Below, one piece after another: positions 52,445-63,366 of a DNA stretch of 64,000 bases. The stretch is from Aphanomyces cochlioides (Eukaryota; Oomycota; Saprolegniomycetes; Saprolegniales; Verrucalvaceae): positions 248,001-312,000 of the forward strand of contig JAHQRK010000003.1 of assembly GCA_019828595.1 (NCBI GenBank), written 5' to 3'. How positions within the stretch are numbered: the stretch's first letter is position 1; each line of letters starts with the position of its first letter. A program made the position numbers and the translations under genes. Under the pieces are notes generated by a model. That model ran no database searches. It was not told the origin of the DNA and saw only the letters and a program-made list of their open reading frames with translations.

Positions 52445-53757
52445 TCAGAACAAGGTTACCCCAAAGGTTACCCCAGCTTCTTTGAGATTTTGCTGGAGTA
52501 TTCGAAAACCGACGTTCGACGCATCATGCAAGTAGCTCATGAATTCTTCTGTGACAAGACCAACTGGAGCGTTTGCAGCATTTGCTAGTGGTCGTAAGAA
52601 CGAGACCATCTTGACGGTCGTTGCGTTCGTCACAGGATGAGTGAAGATGACCAAATAACCGTTCTCGTCGTGCCGCGTGCTGGATCCTATTGAGGGAAAG
52701 CATTCGTCGTCCAAGTAGCATCGATAAACAATTCTTGTCTCGTGCTCAGCTATTGAGCGGTGGCACACCGAGTAAGATTCAACGAGAGGTTGGCCTTGGA
52801 CCAGTTGGCATCGGTAACGAGTGTATAACGTGTTGGGATCCAGAGTTTCCAGAACCTACGCAGTCGTCAAGATGAGGCTTCTAGAAAGCAAGCCACCTCG
52901 GCGTGTGCGGTAGGATCGGTGTAGATGAGAAGATCGACTTGGTAATGGATGAGTTTCCACAGAGCATTGCTAATTTGCTCAATTGTCACCCAGGGAAACT
53001 CATAGACACGGATGACTTCAATCTCAATTTTGGAGTTTGGCTTGTGAGGTTGGAAGCGAACTGTCGTGTCAACAAAAGGAAGGGGCATTGAAGGGGGTGA
53101 GAGGTGTTTGGCAGCCATGATGGAATCCACTTCGTTCAATGCTATGGCTATTGTATTGCGGAAATGATTGTGCCTTGCAGTTGGTTCACGGGGAAGCACA
53201 TACAATGGATTCGTCGGGATATTGTGCGAAAAGACCTAGCACCAGTTACGAATGCACTCCATCGATTCAGGAGCGTACACAGACCGCCGACTGGCTCATA
53301 AAGAACGACTCGAGGAGCTTAAGCGTATTCATCTGGGACAAGAGTTTGTCTCGCAGCGATGAGTTCTCATCCTCTGCACTGCGCAAGAGATTGTGCTGCT
53401 CTTCCGCTTTGCGTTTCAATCGCTTGGCTTCCACTTCCTGGGACAGCTTCTGTTCATGGAGTTTTTCCAACTCAGCTTCCAGCGCTCGCTTCTTCGAGAC
53501 CAAGTATTCAACTTCATTCTGTCCATGGCTGCGGGTCAGAATACCATCGTTCTTTCGTCTCGTACCTTACGGCGTTCGCGGTAGTACACACTCGCTTTTT
53601 TCACTATTTTGTCCTTGCACGTCACTTCTTCTTCCTTCATCGCCATTTCAGGACTGCTCAATGTAAATTCCACCAGCTTTTGCGTCTCATGCTCGTCCAG
53701 GAAGGTCTCGAAGTCGAACGATGTCTCCATCTTGACCAGAATTGAAAAGTCAGACAT
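52445..53757 (-). CDS. bZIP-like / START-like domain protein (oomycete M96-type family), 4 exons
   Basis: Exons 53566-53757, 53279-53518, 52897-53235 and 52445-52855 join in phase with introns of 41-47 nt and give 393 residues. The basic region and coiled coil read KASVYYRERRK|NEVEYLVSKKRALEAELEKL, resembling the Y-R-R/N-E-x-x-Y-L pattern of oomycete bZIP-like proteins. The C-terminal half (about 145-393), with NPLYVLPREPTARHNHFRN and EFMSYLHDASNVGFRILQQN, looks like the START-like lipid-binding fold typical of this large family, first named after the M96 mating-specific protein (recalled). Role inferred as transcriptional or signalling regulator; ligand unknown. It is divergent from the small gene at 53863, with CCGGA elements between. 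Confidence 0.7.
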
Positions 53758-53811
53758 GATGCTGTCGTCGTTGTTATTAGTACTCCTATAGTAGTAGACT
53801 AGTAGGATGCG

Positions 53812-53832
53812 CTATCCGGACATCCGGATAAG
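53812..53832. promoter_or_regulatory. Double TATCCGGA / ATCCGGATAA element
   Basis: CTATCCGGA (53812-53820) and CATCCGGATAA (53821-53831) lie side by side between divergent genes starting at 53757 and 53863. It is the tightest of the four paired occurrences in the window. Confidence 0.45.
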
Positions 53833-53862
53833 TAACCAAACGTCTTGACCCACACGCCAACG

Positions 53863-54306
53863 ATGGACATCCCCGACGTCGGTTCTGTCCTCGGTGAGTT
53901 CACGGCATGCGACGCTGGCTGAGCTTGGCGCTGTATTGTAGAGCTACATGACGCTATTCAGAATGGCCGCCTTGACGACTCACCTCTGCATGACAAGTCG
54001 TGGTTATTTGAAACCAACGAGTTGGGATCGAGGTATGAACAGTGGCGGCGATGCGACAGTGTGATTGAGCATTTCAAGACGAATCAATCTACCAAACAAC
54101 GAGAAAAGGCGTATCTACATGCCACACTCTGTACTGGGAGAGCGCTCTGCCCGCAAGCGACGGAATTGTGGGCCTCGTGCATCAAACAATGGAAGAGCGA
54201 GAGTCCCCAAAAGTGTATCTACGTCAAACGTATGGTCGAGCGCTGTGTTCGCGCAGAAGGCACAGAACTGCTGCGCGCAATGGACCCGATAAAGTTTTCC
54301 AAATAG
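53863..54306 (+). CDS. Small Cys-containing protein, unknown (2 exons)
   Basis: Exon 1 is 53863-53893, exon 2 is 53942-54306; the 48-nt intron (GTGAGT...TTGTAG) joins them in phase to 131 residues. The chain is polar and helical (SRYEQWRRCDSVIEHFK, ATELWASCIKQWKSES) with six spaced cysteines (for example TLCTGRALC) but not the strict CX9C pairs of mitochondrial proteins. No signal peptide. I do not recognise the family. It ends 49 bp from the convergent coatomer gene. Confidence 0.55.
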
Positions 54307-54355
54307 AGTCTTGTTTAAAATCGAGGATGTATGCACACTTGCGACTCTCTCTGAT

Positions 54356-56234
54356 CTACTGAATGACGTAGCTTTCTGTCGAGACAAGCTGGTCAAAACC
54401 ATACTGGACGGGCGACTGGTCGGCAGTCTTGAGTACTTGAGCCACAGACAAGTCACAATACGTCGAGCGCGAGTAAAACGAGACTTGAATCGGAAAGTAA
54501 GCGTCCAAGTTCGAGCCGCGGATGCTGAATTCTAACGAGCCAGTGTTGTTCCTATCAAAGAGCCCATGAGCACGTGCTAGCTGCATTCTCAAAGACGTAC
54601 GATGACGAGATGGAGGGAAGACGCCACAAGACACAATTGTCCGAAGGATTGTGGCGGTATTCGCCGTCAATCTGCGAAATATGGGGGGGATCGACAACAC
54701 CAGTGGGGATTTGTATCACAACATTCTCCAACACCATGTCTCGGTCCATCGAGTATTCCAAACTGACTGTCATCTAACACAACGCTTGAATTGCGCAGTC
54801 AAGATGGGAAACGCTCACCTTGCCATTGCCTTCTTCCTCTGGCCAGCATGTAATGTTGAGCGGCAAGAACGATTCATCTTGCGTCTTGATGGCCCATCGT
54901 AAGACAGCAACGCGCGTTGGAGGGAATGGCTTCGTGTCGTCTTTCAAAGCCAAGATAGACTGCGATTCGAAGAGCTTCTTGTCCACTTTGGGATGCGTCT
55001 ACGAGAGGATTCCATTGTCATTGAGCCAAGAAATAACAGCGTACTTGAAAGTTGATGCCATTCGCATTCGAGTGACGCAAATGCAACCGGCAAGCCGAGC
55101 TTTCGGGATCGTTACCAGCGACAAACAAACTGCCCTTGACTTCGAGCTGTTCGACAGCCCCATCGCGGTTCAATTGCACCGTAATCTTCTCTTCGATTGC
55201 CAAGCCAACAGGATCCGAGCTCACAGCGGTAGCAGGGGCTGGTTTGTTGTCAGTCGGTGCTGGGATGTTGGAAGCAGCAGTGGCAATCGGAGGAATGTCC
55301 TTCAAATCGTCTTCGGCTGCCATGGCATCGAGGAAGCTGTTGCCCTTCTTGCTACCGCCCAATTTCATGCCTGTCGACTTGCCGAGTGAAGTCGAAGGAG
55401 TGGGTTGCTTGGGAGGCTCGACGTAGGATTCCTTTGGTGCGCTGGAGGACGAGTAGGAAGACGAAGATGCAGTTGGCGACGAGAAACCGCTGCTCCCGAA
55501 TCCAGCATAACCAGAGGTTTTGGACGAAATACCCGCTGCTCGTTCTTGTCGTGCCTTTTCGCGTTGTTCCTCTTTGATACGTTGTTCCTGTCGTTTTCGG
55601 TCGGCCGTGGCATTCTCGAGCTTGGTCTTTTGGATCATCAAGTGCAACTTTTCTTCGTGCGATTCCATTTCCAAGTTGGTACGAATTTGTTGCAAGTTAA
55701 TTTGTTCTGCATGGCCACCTGCAGTCAAGAGCTCATCGAAACCAAACACGAGCTCAAATTGCTTTTCACGAATATGCGCTTCCGTTAGCGGTCCACAAAT
55801 GTCTGGCACGAGCTTGGCCATCAATTGCATCGTATGCAAGTCTTCCACAATATTACTTGTCTTGTTCGTTATGAGCAAGAGGAAGAACGATTCGATCGGT
55901 TGATAGACATAACGCACGCTTTCTGTGTCGATAAATGTGTGTTGGCGCGATTCACTCGCTAGCAACTTGGGAAATGCAGTCAAAAGCCCCTATTTACATC
56001 ACAGGATTCAATCCATTTAGTCTAGAACAGCGGCAAGCAACCATACCTCCAAACGAATGCGAGAGACCTCTACAAACTGGCGCGCCACCATGACTAGACA
56101 AATTCACATTCGCTCTCTTCCATCCAGACATCATCATACCTTTGCCATTCTTCGAAAGGAGCGCGGCAGACAAGACAACCTAAGCAAGCACAGACACAGA
56201 TGAGTACATCCACAAGGGGCTCGGGATCTACCAT
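54356..56234 (-). CDS. Coatomer subunit delta (COPI), 7 exons
   Basis: Exons 56232-56234 (only the ATG), 56140-56179, 56047-56093, 55045-55989, 54819-54998, 54601-54773 and 54356-54551 join in phase to 527 residues, the usual length of delta-COP. The N-terminal longin-like domain is MVVLSAALLSKNGKVMVARQ, then GLLTAFPKLL and ESVRYVYQPIESFF. A Lys/Glu helix and Ser-rich linker follow. The mu-homology domain has THPKVDKKLFESQSI, NCWPEEEGNGK, IDGEYRHNPSDN and SLEFSIRGSNLDAYFPIQVS. The subunit is part of the COPI coat for retrograde Golgi-to-ER traffic. The first intron directly follows the start codon. Confidence 0.92.
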
Positions 56235-56409
56235 GAGGAAGGAGGGTTTCTGCAAAATGAGGTGGGGCGGCGATTTTATAATTTTATCCAATCAAATTGC
56301 ACCACATCAATTAATTCATTGAATTTTAACCAATCAAACTTGACCAGCGAAATCCATCCCACACTCCACAAAATGCCACGACCAAGTCGGAAGAGCTGCC
56401 GTGGAGACG

Positions 56410-57444
56410 TCATTCGCCCTTGATCCCGAGGCCATTCAGCAGCTCAGCCATTGTCTTGGCTGCTGCTAGGTCATCTCGCAAAACGAGAGACTCTCGCATG
56501 TCCCGCAAGCGTCGGTAGATCGGCTCGACTTGGGATTCGTTGGCGATGCAAATGTTCAAGTCTCGAATGATCCCATCGGCAATGCTGTAGCACCAGCCGT
56601 GTACGCTGACGTCCTGACCATTCTTCCATGCGTTTTGCACGATTCGAGTGTGGCAAACCTAGCCATGTGCGTGAATATGGTGCCGTTCGTGCCACCGTGT
56701 GTCACGCACATTATACACCGACTTAGCAACGTTTTCCTCCGTGAGCAAATCCAACACAACCTCTTCATCCAGAGCTGTTATCATCATGAAGTGCAAAAAG
56801 TGAAGATGGGAAGACTACCTTCAAACTTCTTTTGCTGCTCAATGTACACATCTTTGATATTCCGAATCCAATTGTCCACGATGCCAAATTCTGTGCAACT
56901 TAGAGCTGCTTTGATCCCTGAGCAGCCATAGTGACCACCTTGTGGAGTATTTAGACGGGTAGAAGGGCAGCTCAGACGTACACACGACAATGTGCTTGAC
57001 TTTCAAGTGGACGACAGCGTACTCGATCACTGATAAGCAATTCATATCGCTGTGCACTTTTCAACATCCACATGATTGCATTGAAAGAGACAGCTTACCA
57101 ACGACGTTGGCGAGATTCATGTGTACAAAAACTTCGCCAGGTTTCAAGTTGAGGATTTGATTTGGGGGAACGCGCGCATCGGAGCACCCTATACATTCCA
57201 GAGTGAGCACCATCGAGATGGGCGTCGTACCGATCCAGAGTATCTCGGGGGATTGCTGCTTGGAGAGCTTTTCAAAGAAGTGTGGTGTCTCGTTGACAAC
57301 TGATGCTGCCCACTTTCGATTCCTCTCGAGTAATTGATACAATCCTTTTCTCCCATCAGAGATTTCCGTGTTCACAACGACAGGGTCTTCTTCCGGGCTA
57401 GCTGCAGTCCACTTCGGTGCCGGTGGCGGTCCAAGATTGTCCAT
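56410..57444 (-). CDS. Beta-class carbonic anhydrase, 6 exons
   Basis: Exons 57231-57444, 57099-57188, 56982-57056, 56819-56938, 56710-56774 and 56410-56658 join in phase to 270 residues. The zinc and proton-handling residues are all there: WIGCSDARVPPNQI (first Cys and Asp-Arg pair) and IVVCGHYGCSGIKAAL (His and second Cys), with NLANVVHSDMNCLSVIEYAV between. The enzyme interconverts CO2 and bicarbonate. There is no signal or transit peptide, so it is probably cytosolic. Every intron is 41-50 nt and several fall within motifs; unspliced reading would destroy the enzyme. Confidence 0.9.
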
Positions 57445-57821
57445 CGCACCAAAAAGCGACCTTTTCCATAAACTTAAAAATCAAAATTAATTCGTAAAAA
57501 TAAAATAAATCGTTTTAATTAATTCGAACTAATCCATATTTAAATTATTTTAATTTTTGAATATTTTAATAGCAGAACAATAAGTTGTCATCGTGATGGC
57601 GAAAGACACCAAAGCAGGTTCATGGAGAAACTGTGGGAATTCCTCGACGAGAAGATCGTCGTGGCATTGGTGCTCCTATCTGAGGGATCGAGGAGCCACG
57701 TCTTGAGGAAGCGGAATGACAATGAGAAGCTTCTTCTCATTAGGTCACAATTGAGTTTTCATTTTGTTCAAGTGGCAGTTTCGTTGAAGTGAATCCTTCA
57801 TTTCTTGAAAGAGTGACCAGG
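57445..57821. other. Intergenic promoter region between divergent genes
   Basis: Strongly AT-rich at 57475-57590, beside the carbonic anhydrase start. A TTCTTCTCATT-like repeat around 57730-57745 lies upstream of the HAD gene. No coding exon seen. Confidence 0.4.
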
Positions 57822-58759
57822 ATGTGGCCTTGCAAGTTGACGAAGGCTGCTCCGTTCACGCGGCGATTGTTTGAGCGACGAGCTCTTTCATCATCCGTTG
57901 TGACGGATTCGCCTCGTCATGTGGTTTGCTCGCCTTCGCTCGTTGTGTTTGACAAGGACGGCACGCTCATTGACTTCAACTTAATGTGGGGTGGATGGGT
58001 TGAGGCCATCGCTTGGAAGATGGAGATGACGACGCGAAGACCCGTGCGAGAGAAGTACTTTGACGCGATGGGCTACGACTGGGTCACCCGCTCCATTCGA
58101 TCGAAAGGAGCGCTCTGTTGCACACCGATGGCAGAGCTGTACAAGATTGCGAAGAAGGTTCTCGTTGACGAAGGCATGGCCGACACGGCTGCTGACGAGC
58201 AGCTAGAAAGAGTTTGGCACCTCCCAGATCCGATAGAACTATCTCGTCCCCTTGGTGATATCCCAGGTCTCTTTCTCACGATCAAGCAAATGGGCATGAA
58301 GATCGCCATTTGCACGGCCGACAACCGCGCTGCAACTGCTGCAACCATGGATCATCTAGGCGTCGCACACATGGTCGATGCCATGTCCTGTGGCGACGAC
58401 CAGCTCCCAGCTAAACCCGCAGCCGAACAAGTACGTTGAGCAATCATCTCGCGGAGACTCAACTTAATCCTCCGACCAGATCTGGACGCTCTGCCACAAG
58501 CTGGGTGTGGACCCACACAACACGATCATGGTAGAAACGATCCTCCTGGGTGCAGAGTTTCATGCATATTTAGATCGGCGATACGAGCACTGACATGGTG
58601 CTGGGGCTCAATGCAGGCTGTGGACTTTCTGTTGGCGTTCTAGGCGGTGCGTCGTCGTTGGACGACCTCGCTCGAGATGCCGATGTGCTCATTCCGTCGC
58701 TTGCCAAGTTGCCCAAGGTCCTCTTCCAGTACAGTCGCCAAGCCGCCCAGCATCAATAA
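57822..58759 (+). CDS. HAD-family phosphatase, probably mitochondrial, 3 exons
   Basis: Exons 57822-58430, 58480-58530 and 58574-58759 join in phase to 281 residues from the ATG of MWPCKLTKAAPFTRR. The N-terminus is basic with LFERRALSSS, a likely mitochondrial targeting peptide. HAD motifs are VVFDKDGTLIDF (motif I nucleophile and acid), ICTADN (motif II position), a Lys near DDQLPAKPA (motif III) and IGDTSTDMVLGLNAG (motif IV). The cap between about 70 and 140 makes it resemble phosphoglycolate phosphatase or beta-phosphoglucomutase-like enzymes. The substrate cannot be named. Its stop lies 10 bp from the end of the convergent frame. Confidence 0.82.
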
Positions 58760-58768
58760 ACATTTTGC

Positions 58769-59424
58769 TCATTCGCCTGAATATTCTACAATACGACGTC
58801 GTTTCTTCGCGTCAGGATCTTCGTCGTCGGCAATTGCGAGGGATCCTGGCTGGATGCCAACGAGCCCACTCGATGGCTTGACTATGGTTTGCGCCAGCGT
58901 TGACTTCTTGGGCTGCAGAACGTATTTGACCGCTGTTTCATCGCTTCAAACACCTTTGGGATTCAAATTCATACCCGGAAGCTGCATCGCGGTGATATCC
59001 TCCTCCTCTGCTACTGACAGCAACCTCAAGTTTGTTCCCTGAGCTTGCGATTGAGCAATCATGATGATGCGGAAGTATGTACCTCGCGCGCCAGCCTTCT
59101 GTCTCGAAGAGTTTCCTCTTCATCATCGTCGCTCTCCTCTTCGTCGTCGCTTTCGTCTTCGACGTCATCTCCAGCACGTTGAATCTTTTTCAGCTCGTCG
59201 TCACTGAGTGTGTAGCCAGGTGTTAGTTCCATCGGGGCTTCGGTCTTAAGCAGGAACGAGGCAGACGACACGCTGGACCTCCGTCGTAGCGAACTCTCTC
59301 GCCGCACGGGGGGCTTGTCTAGATTATCTGGCGTGGTGCCTTGTGGTGCATTGGCAGCCTCTTTGTCCCCCAGGTGTGTATAGACTGGAGGCGGTAAGCT
59401 ATCCTTGCTACCGCCGTTCCCCAT
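58769..59424 (-). CDS. Predicted N-myristoylated protein, frame interrupted by TGA at 58946-58948
   Basis: Exon 1 (59083-59424) begins MGNGGSKDSL, a good N-myristoylation signal (Gly2, Ser6), and continues with a basic Ser patch (RRESSLRRRSSVSS, phosphorylation-prone) and an acidic run. A 44-nt intron leads to exon 2 from 59038. It reads to LNPKGV, then TGA. The same frame stays open beyond it with good codon use (SDETAVKYVLQPKKSTLAQ to KKRRRIVEYSGE) to 58769. A 21-nt GT...AG segment (58935-58955) spans the TGA and keeps phase, but would be an exceptionally short intron. Either the gene ends at 58946 or the longer product exists. Family unknown; membrane-anchored signalling is inference. Confidence 0.6.
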
Positions 59425-59478
59425 GATTCATTCACGGTTACACAAAGTCGACCTGAAGCGATGATTCAGTTACACGTC

Positions 59479-61748
59479 CTATTCAACAACAATATCTGGA
59501 AAATCAAACTCGTCATCCTCCTCTTCCTTGGCCTTTTCGGGGACCTTCGCATTGTCTTTTGCGTCCTCCTCTTCATTTTCAGCAGAGGCTTCGTCCTCCA
59601 TCACTTCATCTTCGTGGTCAGACGCCGCTTGAGTCGGTTCTTCCTTGTCGTCTTCGGCAGATTTCTCAATTACTTCTATAACTGCTTTTGCATCGTCCAT
59701 GTCTTCTTCCTCGTTCTCATCCTCCGCCTGATCTTCCTCGTCTACTTTTTGTTTCTTCGATGGCTCATCCTCGTCGTCATCACCATCTTCGTCGTCCCAA
59801 TCCATCTCAGCTTCGAAATGCTTCGCACGCGCTGCGCTGTTCATTGTCGACCCTGGTCGCTTTTCTTCAACCGTGGAGGTAGATGACAGTACCATGGGTG
59901 GAGCACGTGGATGCAGCACGCTTTCGCCCACGTTCGCCGCAATGGTTCGCCAAGGGCCGCTGGAGCGCTTCGTGAAGTATTGAAGAGTTTGTGGTAGGGC
60001 CAGGCCACGTCCTCCAGTGGAGTCTGGTGTGATTGCGTTGGCTAGACTGGCTTTGGTCACAACTGTTGAGTCCAAAGTGAGATCTTTCTGTGCACCACGG
60101 ATTACAGCAGTGATCTCCAACCGGGTGCTTGATGCGATCCATGGACCAGACACGCTGACTAGAACCGCAATGGTTTCCAACGCGGCATTAGTTTGCACAC
60201 GTTTCAAGAAAACGTCATGGATAGATGGAGTGGAAATAGTTTGTGCAGGTGGCTCAGCTTGGCGCTGGCGTTTCTTCTTGCCGTTGGAGACTGACAACGG
60301 CGCCGGTGGAGCAGCCTTTGGTGCCTGAGGGACCAAATGGTTGAGTTGGGTAAGAGTCCAATCTACCACTGGAGAGCCGATGCTGGTGAATGCTCCAGCA
60401 CCAAACGTTGGCACAATCTGCTGCAGAGCTGCGTGGATTTGAGGGACAGCAGCAGGCAATGTGTTGTGGCAAATGAGCTGGACAACCTTGGCTACAGCAG
60501 ATGTTGATCTGAAAATGGTGACATGGCCTGAAACAACAAGAGAGCTCAAGACGGAAGCAAAATGTGGCTGCAGCGATGGGAGCACGCCGTACAAGACGCT
60601 AGTTGGGAGCTGGCGGCCGTCCTCTGAGACCGCACTTTGCTTGCCAACGGTGTCAGCTCGGATGGAAAAGGCCCGACGAAGAAGCGCCAAGATGTCGGCT
60701 GCAACAGAAACAATATCCTTCTCTGCAATTGCACCCGATCGAAGCAGAGCCGAGAGCATGGCAGTTAGTGTGTGTACCTTGTGAGTAAGACGCTGCGCCT
60801 GAAGGTAGAGCGGTAGCGTCGTCATGACTGCATCCTTCAACCATGGTTTGAGCGATGGAGGACGGCTGCGAGAGTCGCTGTCCTTGTCCTTGCCACTGAG
60901 AATGTCAAGCTGATAATGGAGGGTCAACACGACACGTTCAACCATCTACAGGCATTGAAAATGTCAGCGCCAAGACGATGATGACGAATTTGTACCTGGA
61001 GCCAAGTTGTCGAGGTGGTGTCATTGGCAGTAGCGTGTGGTACTGCGCCGAGGCAGTTGGCCATTGCGACAACAACGTCAGGATTGACTGGAGTCGCGCT
61101 GGGAGGAGTCAAAAGGACGATGCAAGCCTGCTCGATCTTTGACGCAAAAGGCCGAAATGTTGCTGAGATAGCTTTGCATCCAACAAAGAGGGCTTCGAAC
61201 GACGCAACAAAGAAGGATGCAGAGGAGGCCGAAAGCGGGATGTCATTGAGATGGTGGAGAATGACTGGAACGAAGCGACCAACTTGCTCGATGATGGCAC
61301 GACGAGTGTCAACTGGTGCATGGTCAATGTTGAACATGAGATGCGCGAGGATGTGTAGCGCTGGTACACAGACTGAAGCATGCTGGTGTTTGAGAGCGTG
61401 GAAGACAACATCGAGCAGTCGTGGGACTCGTGCTTCAAGATGTTCAATCGCACTGCCTTCGATAGCCACTGCGAGAAACTTCATGGCAACCTCCTGCTTT
61501 AGTGCGCTAGAGTCCTTCGTCTGTTGAATCATCGTCGTGTAAAACTTATTGAGCGCATTGCCATTGTTGACGAGCTGGAAGACTTGGTGGTCCCGCAAGA
61601 TAGCTTGAATGTGCGCGGTTTCAGCTTCGTAGATAGCATCAGATACAGAGCTGTCTTCACTATCAGCGAAAGATAACGCTGTGATCGAAGACAGCAAGTT
61701 CTTGGCCTTTGTCGCTCGGACCTCCAAGTCTACCGCCGCCATTCGCAA
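59479..61748 (-). CDS. RIX1/PELP1-like pre-60S ribosome biogenesis protein, 2 exons
   Basis: Exons 60996-61748 and 59479-60945 join in phase (50-nt intron) to 739 residues; an ATG two codons in (61742) is also possible. The N-terminal two thirds are alpha-helical repeats like the RIX1/PELP1 fold (VPRLLDVVFHALKHQHASV, CVPALHILAHLMFNIDHAPV). After a basic patch (NGKKKRQRQAE) comes a long acidic tail with DWDDEDGDDDEDE and the end DEFDFPDIVVE, as in PELP1. The family forms the Rix1 complex with Ipi1 and Ipi3 and acts on nucleolar and nucleoplasmic pre-60S particles. Helical repeats alone are not specific, so the name rests on the combined layout. Confidence 0.65.
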
Positions 61749-62152
61749 TTGATATCCTGAAACGGTGTCTGGCCAACCAACAAAAAGGCGGCAAATTCAC
61801 TCTATAAAATAATTGATGTATCAATTAATACCCTTTAAAGTTTATCAATTCAATATCTTGTCAAAACTAATATACAGTATTTGAGGTTCTTTGAATAAAA
61901 TTTTGCAGTGAATCTAATGTGGATGGCTTGCTGACATCACAGCAAAGGAAATCAAAGCAAGATGCCATGGTCAAGGAGTAGCGCTTTAAAAAATATACTA
62001 CGGCAGTTGCGGCACGATTCGATCGAGCAGATCAAATAGAATTCAGAATTTTAGTATCACTCGACCAGTATAATACTTTCGTGACTGGATGGTCGCGGTG
62101 TTGGCCCCAACAACTTTATGAATCGTGCACCGAAATGATCCATACTATTGAG
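61749..62152. other. AT-rich intergenic, nothing recognised
   Basis: Upstream of the RIX1-like gene. Contains only short runs of A/T and no exon or motif I can support. Confidence 0.4.
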
Positions 62153-62795
62153 TACTACACCATTTGCCGGTTTGGTTCGTTTAACTTGCGATATATTTCG
62201 TATCACTTGCAATATATTTCGTATGACTTGCAATATATTTCGTATGACTTGCATTTAATTTCGTGGCCCGCGACGAAAATCGATTTATATTTCACATGAC
62301 TTGCATTATATTTCATACCTCTTGCATTTAATTTCGTATTTTTTAGCTTATATTTCGTATCACGTGCATTTAATTTCGCAGAGAAGAGAAAAAGTCCATA
62401 GAAAAACTAACAAAAAATTGTTATCGAACTCAATAGAAATTGATGGGACACTTCAATCGCCATATAAGTCAATGCGAGCATCAAGCAAGCTCAGCAGAGT
62501 TCATATGCGGCTGCCCGTCGCAAATTCATAGTTCAAGCCAACACTGCAACACATGTGAAACTTCATATCTCAATAGGAGATTGAATATATACGAATTTAA
62601 ATGCACGTGATACGAAATATAAGCTAAAAATACGAAATTAAATGCAAGAGGTATGAAATATAATGCAAGTCATGCGAAATATAAATCGATTTTCGTCGCG
62701 AGCCACGAAATTAAATGCAAGTCATACGAAATATATTGCACGTGATACGAAATATATCGCAAGTTAAGCGAACTAAACCGGCAAATGGTGTAGTA
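62153..62795. mobile_element. Fold-back MITE with internally repetitive inverted arms and TA ends
   Basis: The left arm begins CTACACCATTTGCCGG and the right arm ends in its reverse complement, each next to TA, as for Tc1/mariner-type insertions. Each arm (about 62155-62378 and 62580-62793) consists of variants of a roughly 20-bp unit, TTGCAATATATTTCGTATGA, repeated in tandem, with a shared non-repeat insert CGACGAAAATCGATTTATAT. The centre (about 62380-62580) is unique and encodes nothing. The arms could fold into a hairpin of more than 200 bp. Confidence 0.7.
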
Positions 62796-63366
62796 TAGCT
62801 CAGGCTTGGAAGCCCCCTCTGAATGGGAATAATCCAATACGGAATTTAAGGCTTGCATGTGCTGAAGATGTATCAATGGAGTTGGTAAATCCCCTCCATC
62901 TTGTGTACAGATGCTCTCGTGGGAATCTGCTCGGATGGAATCAATTTTTGATCAAGTCCAGGCATGTTTTTCAGTCGGAAGCAGAACATTCAATATAAAA
63001 TTTCGAAGTGTGCTATTTTAAAATGGACTCCACTGAACGAAATTGTGGGCACTAACTTTGAACCCTAAAAATCCTGCACACATGTAATGCCCCTACCGCT
63101 TAGAGAGTCTCTATCCGTTTTCGCTGCGGCACATAATTTGCATTACTCTAGAAGACTGTCATGGAATGTCTGATGTCCCTCCCGTTTTTATACTCCGTTA
63201 GTCTACCTGTATATTTTAATATTTCGAGTTGACTGTTTCTCAAAAGTTTCTCAACGTTGCACAGAACTTATACAACGAAACGGCCTATGATTGGACGATT
63301 TTATACTTGTAGTTTGTATACTGCGATGTAAGGGTGGCAAGTGTCGGCATCGTACAATTTCAGAAG
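62796..63366. other. Intergenic upstream of Pho88
   Basis: No gene or clear repeat. The last 100 bp precede the Pho88-like start and should hold its promoter. Confidence 0.4.
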
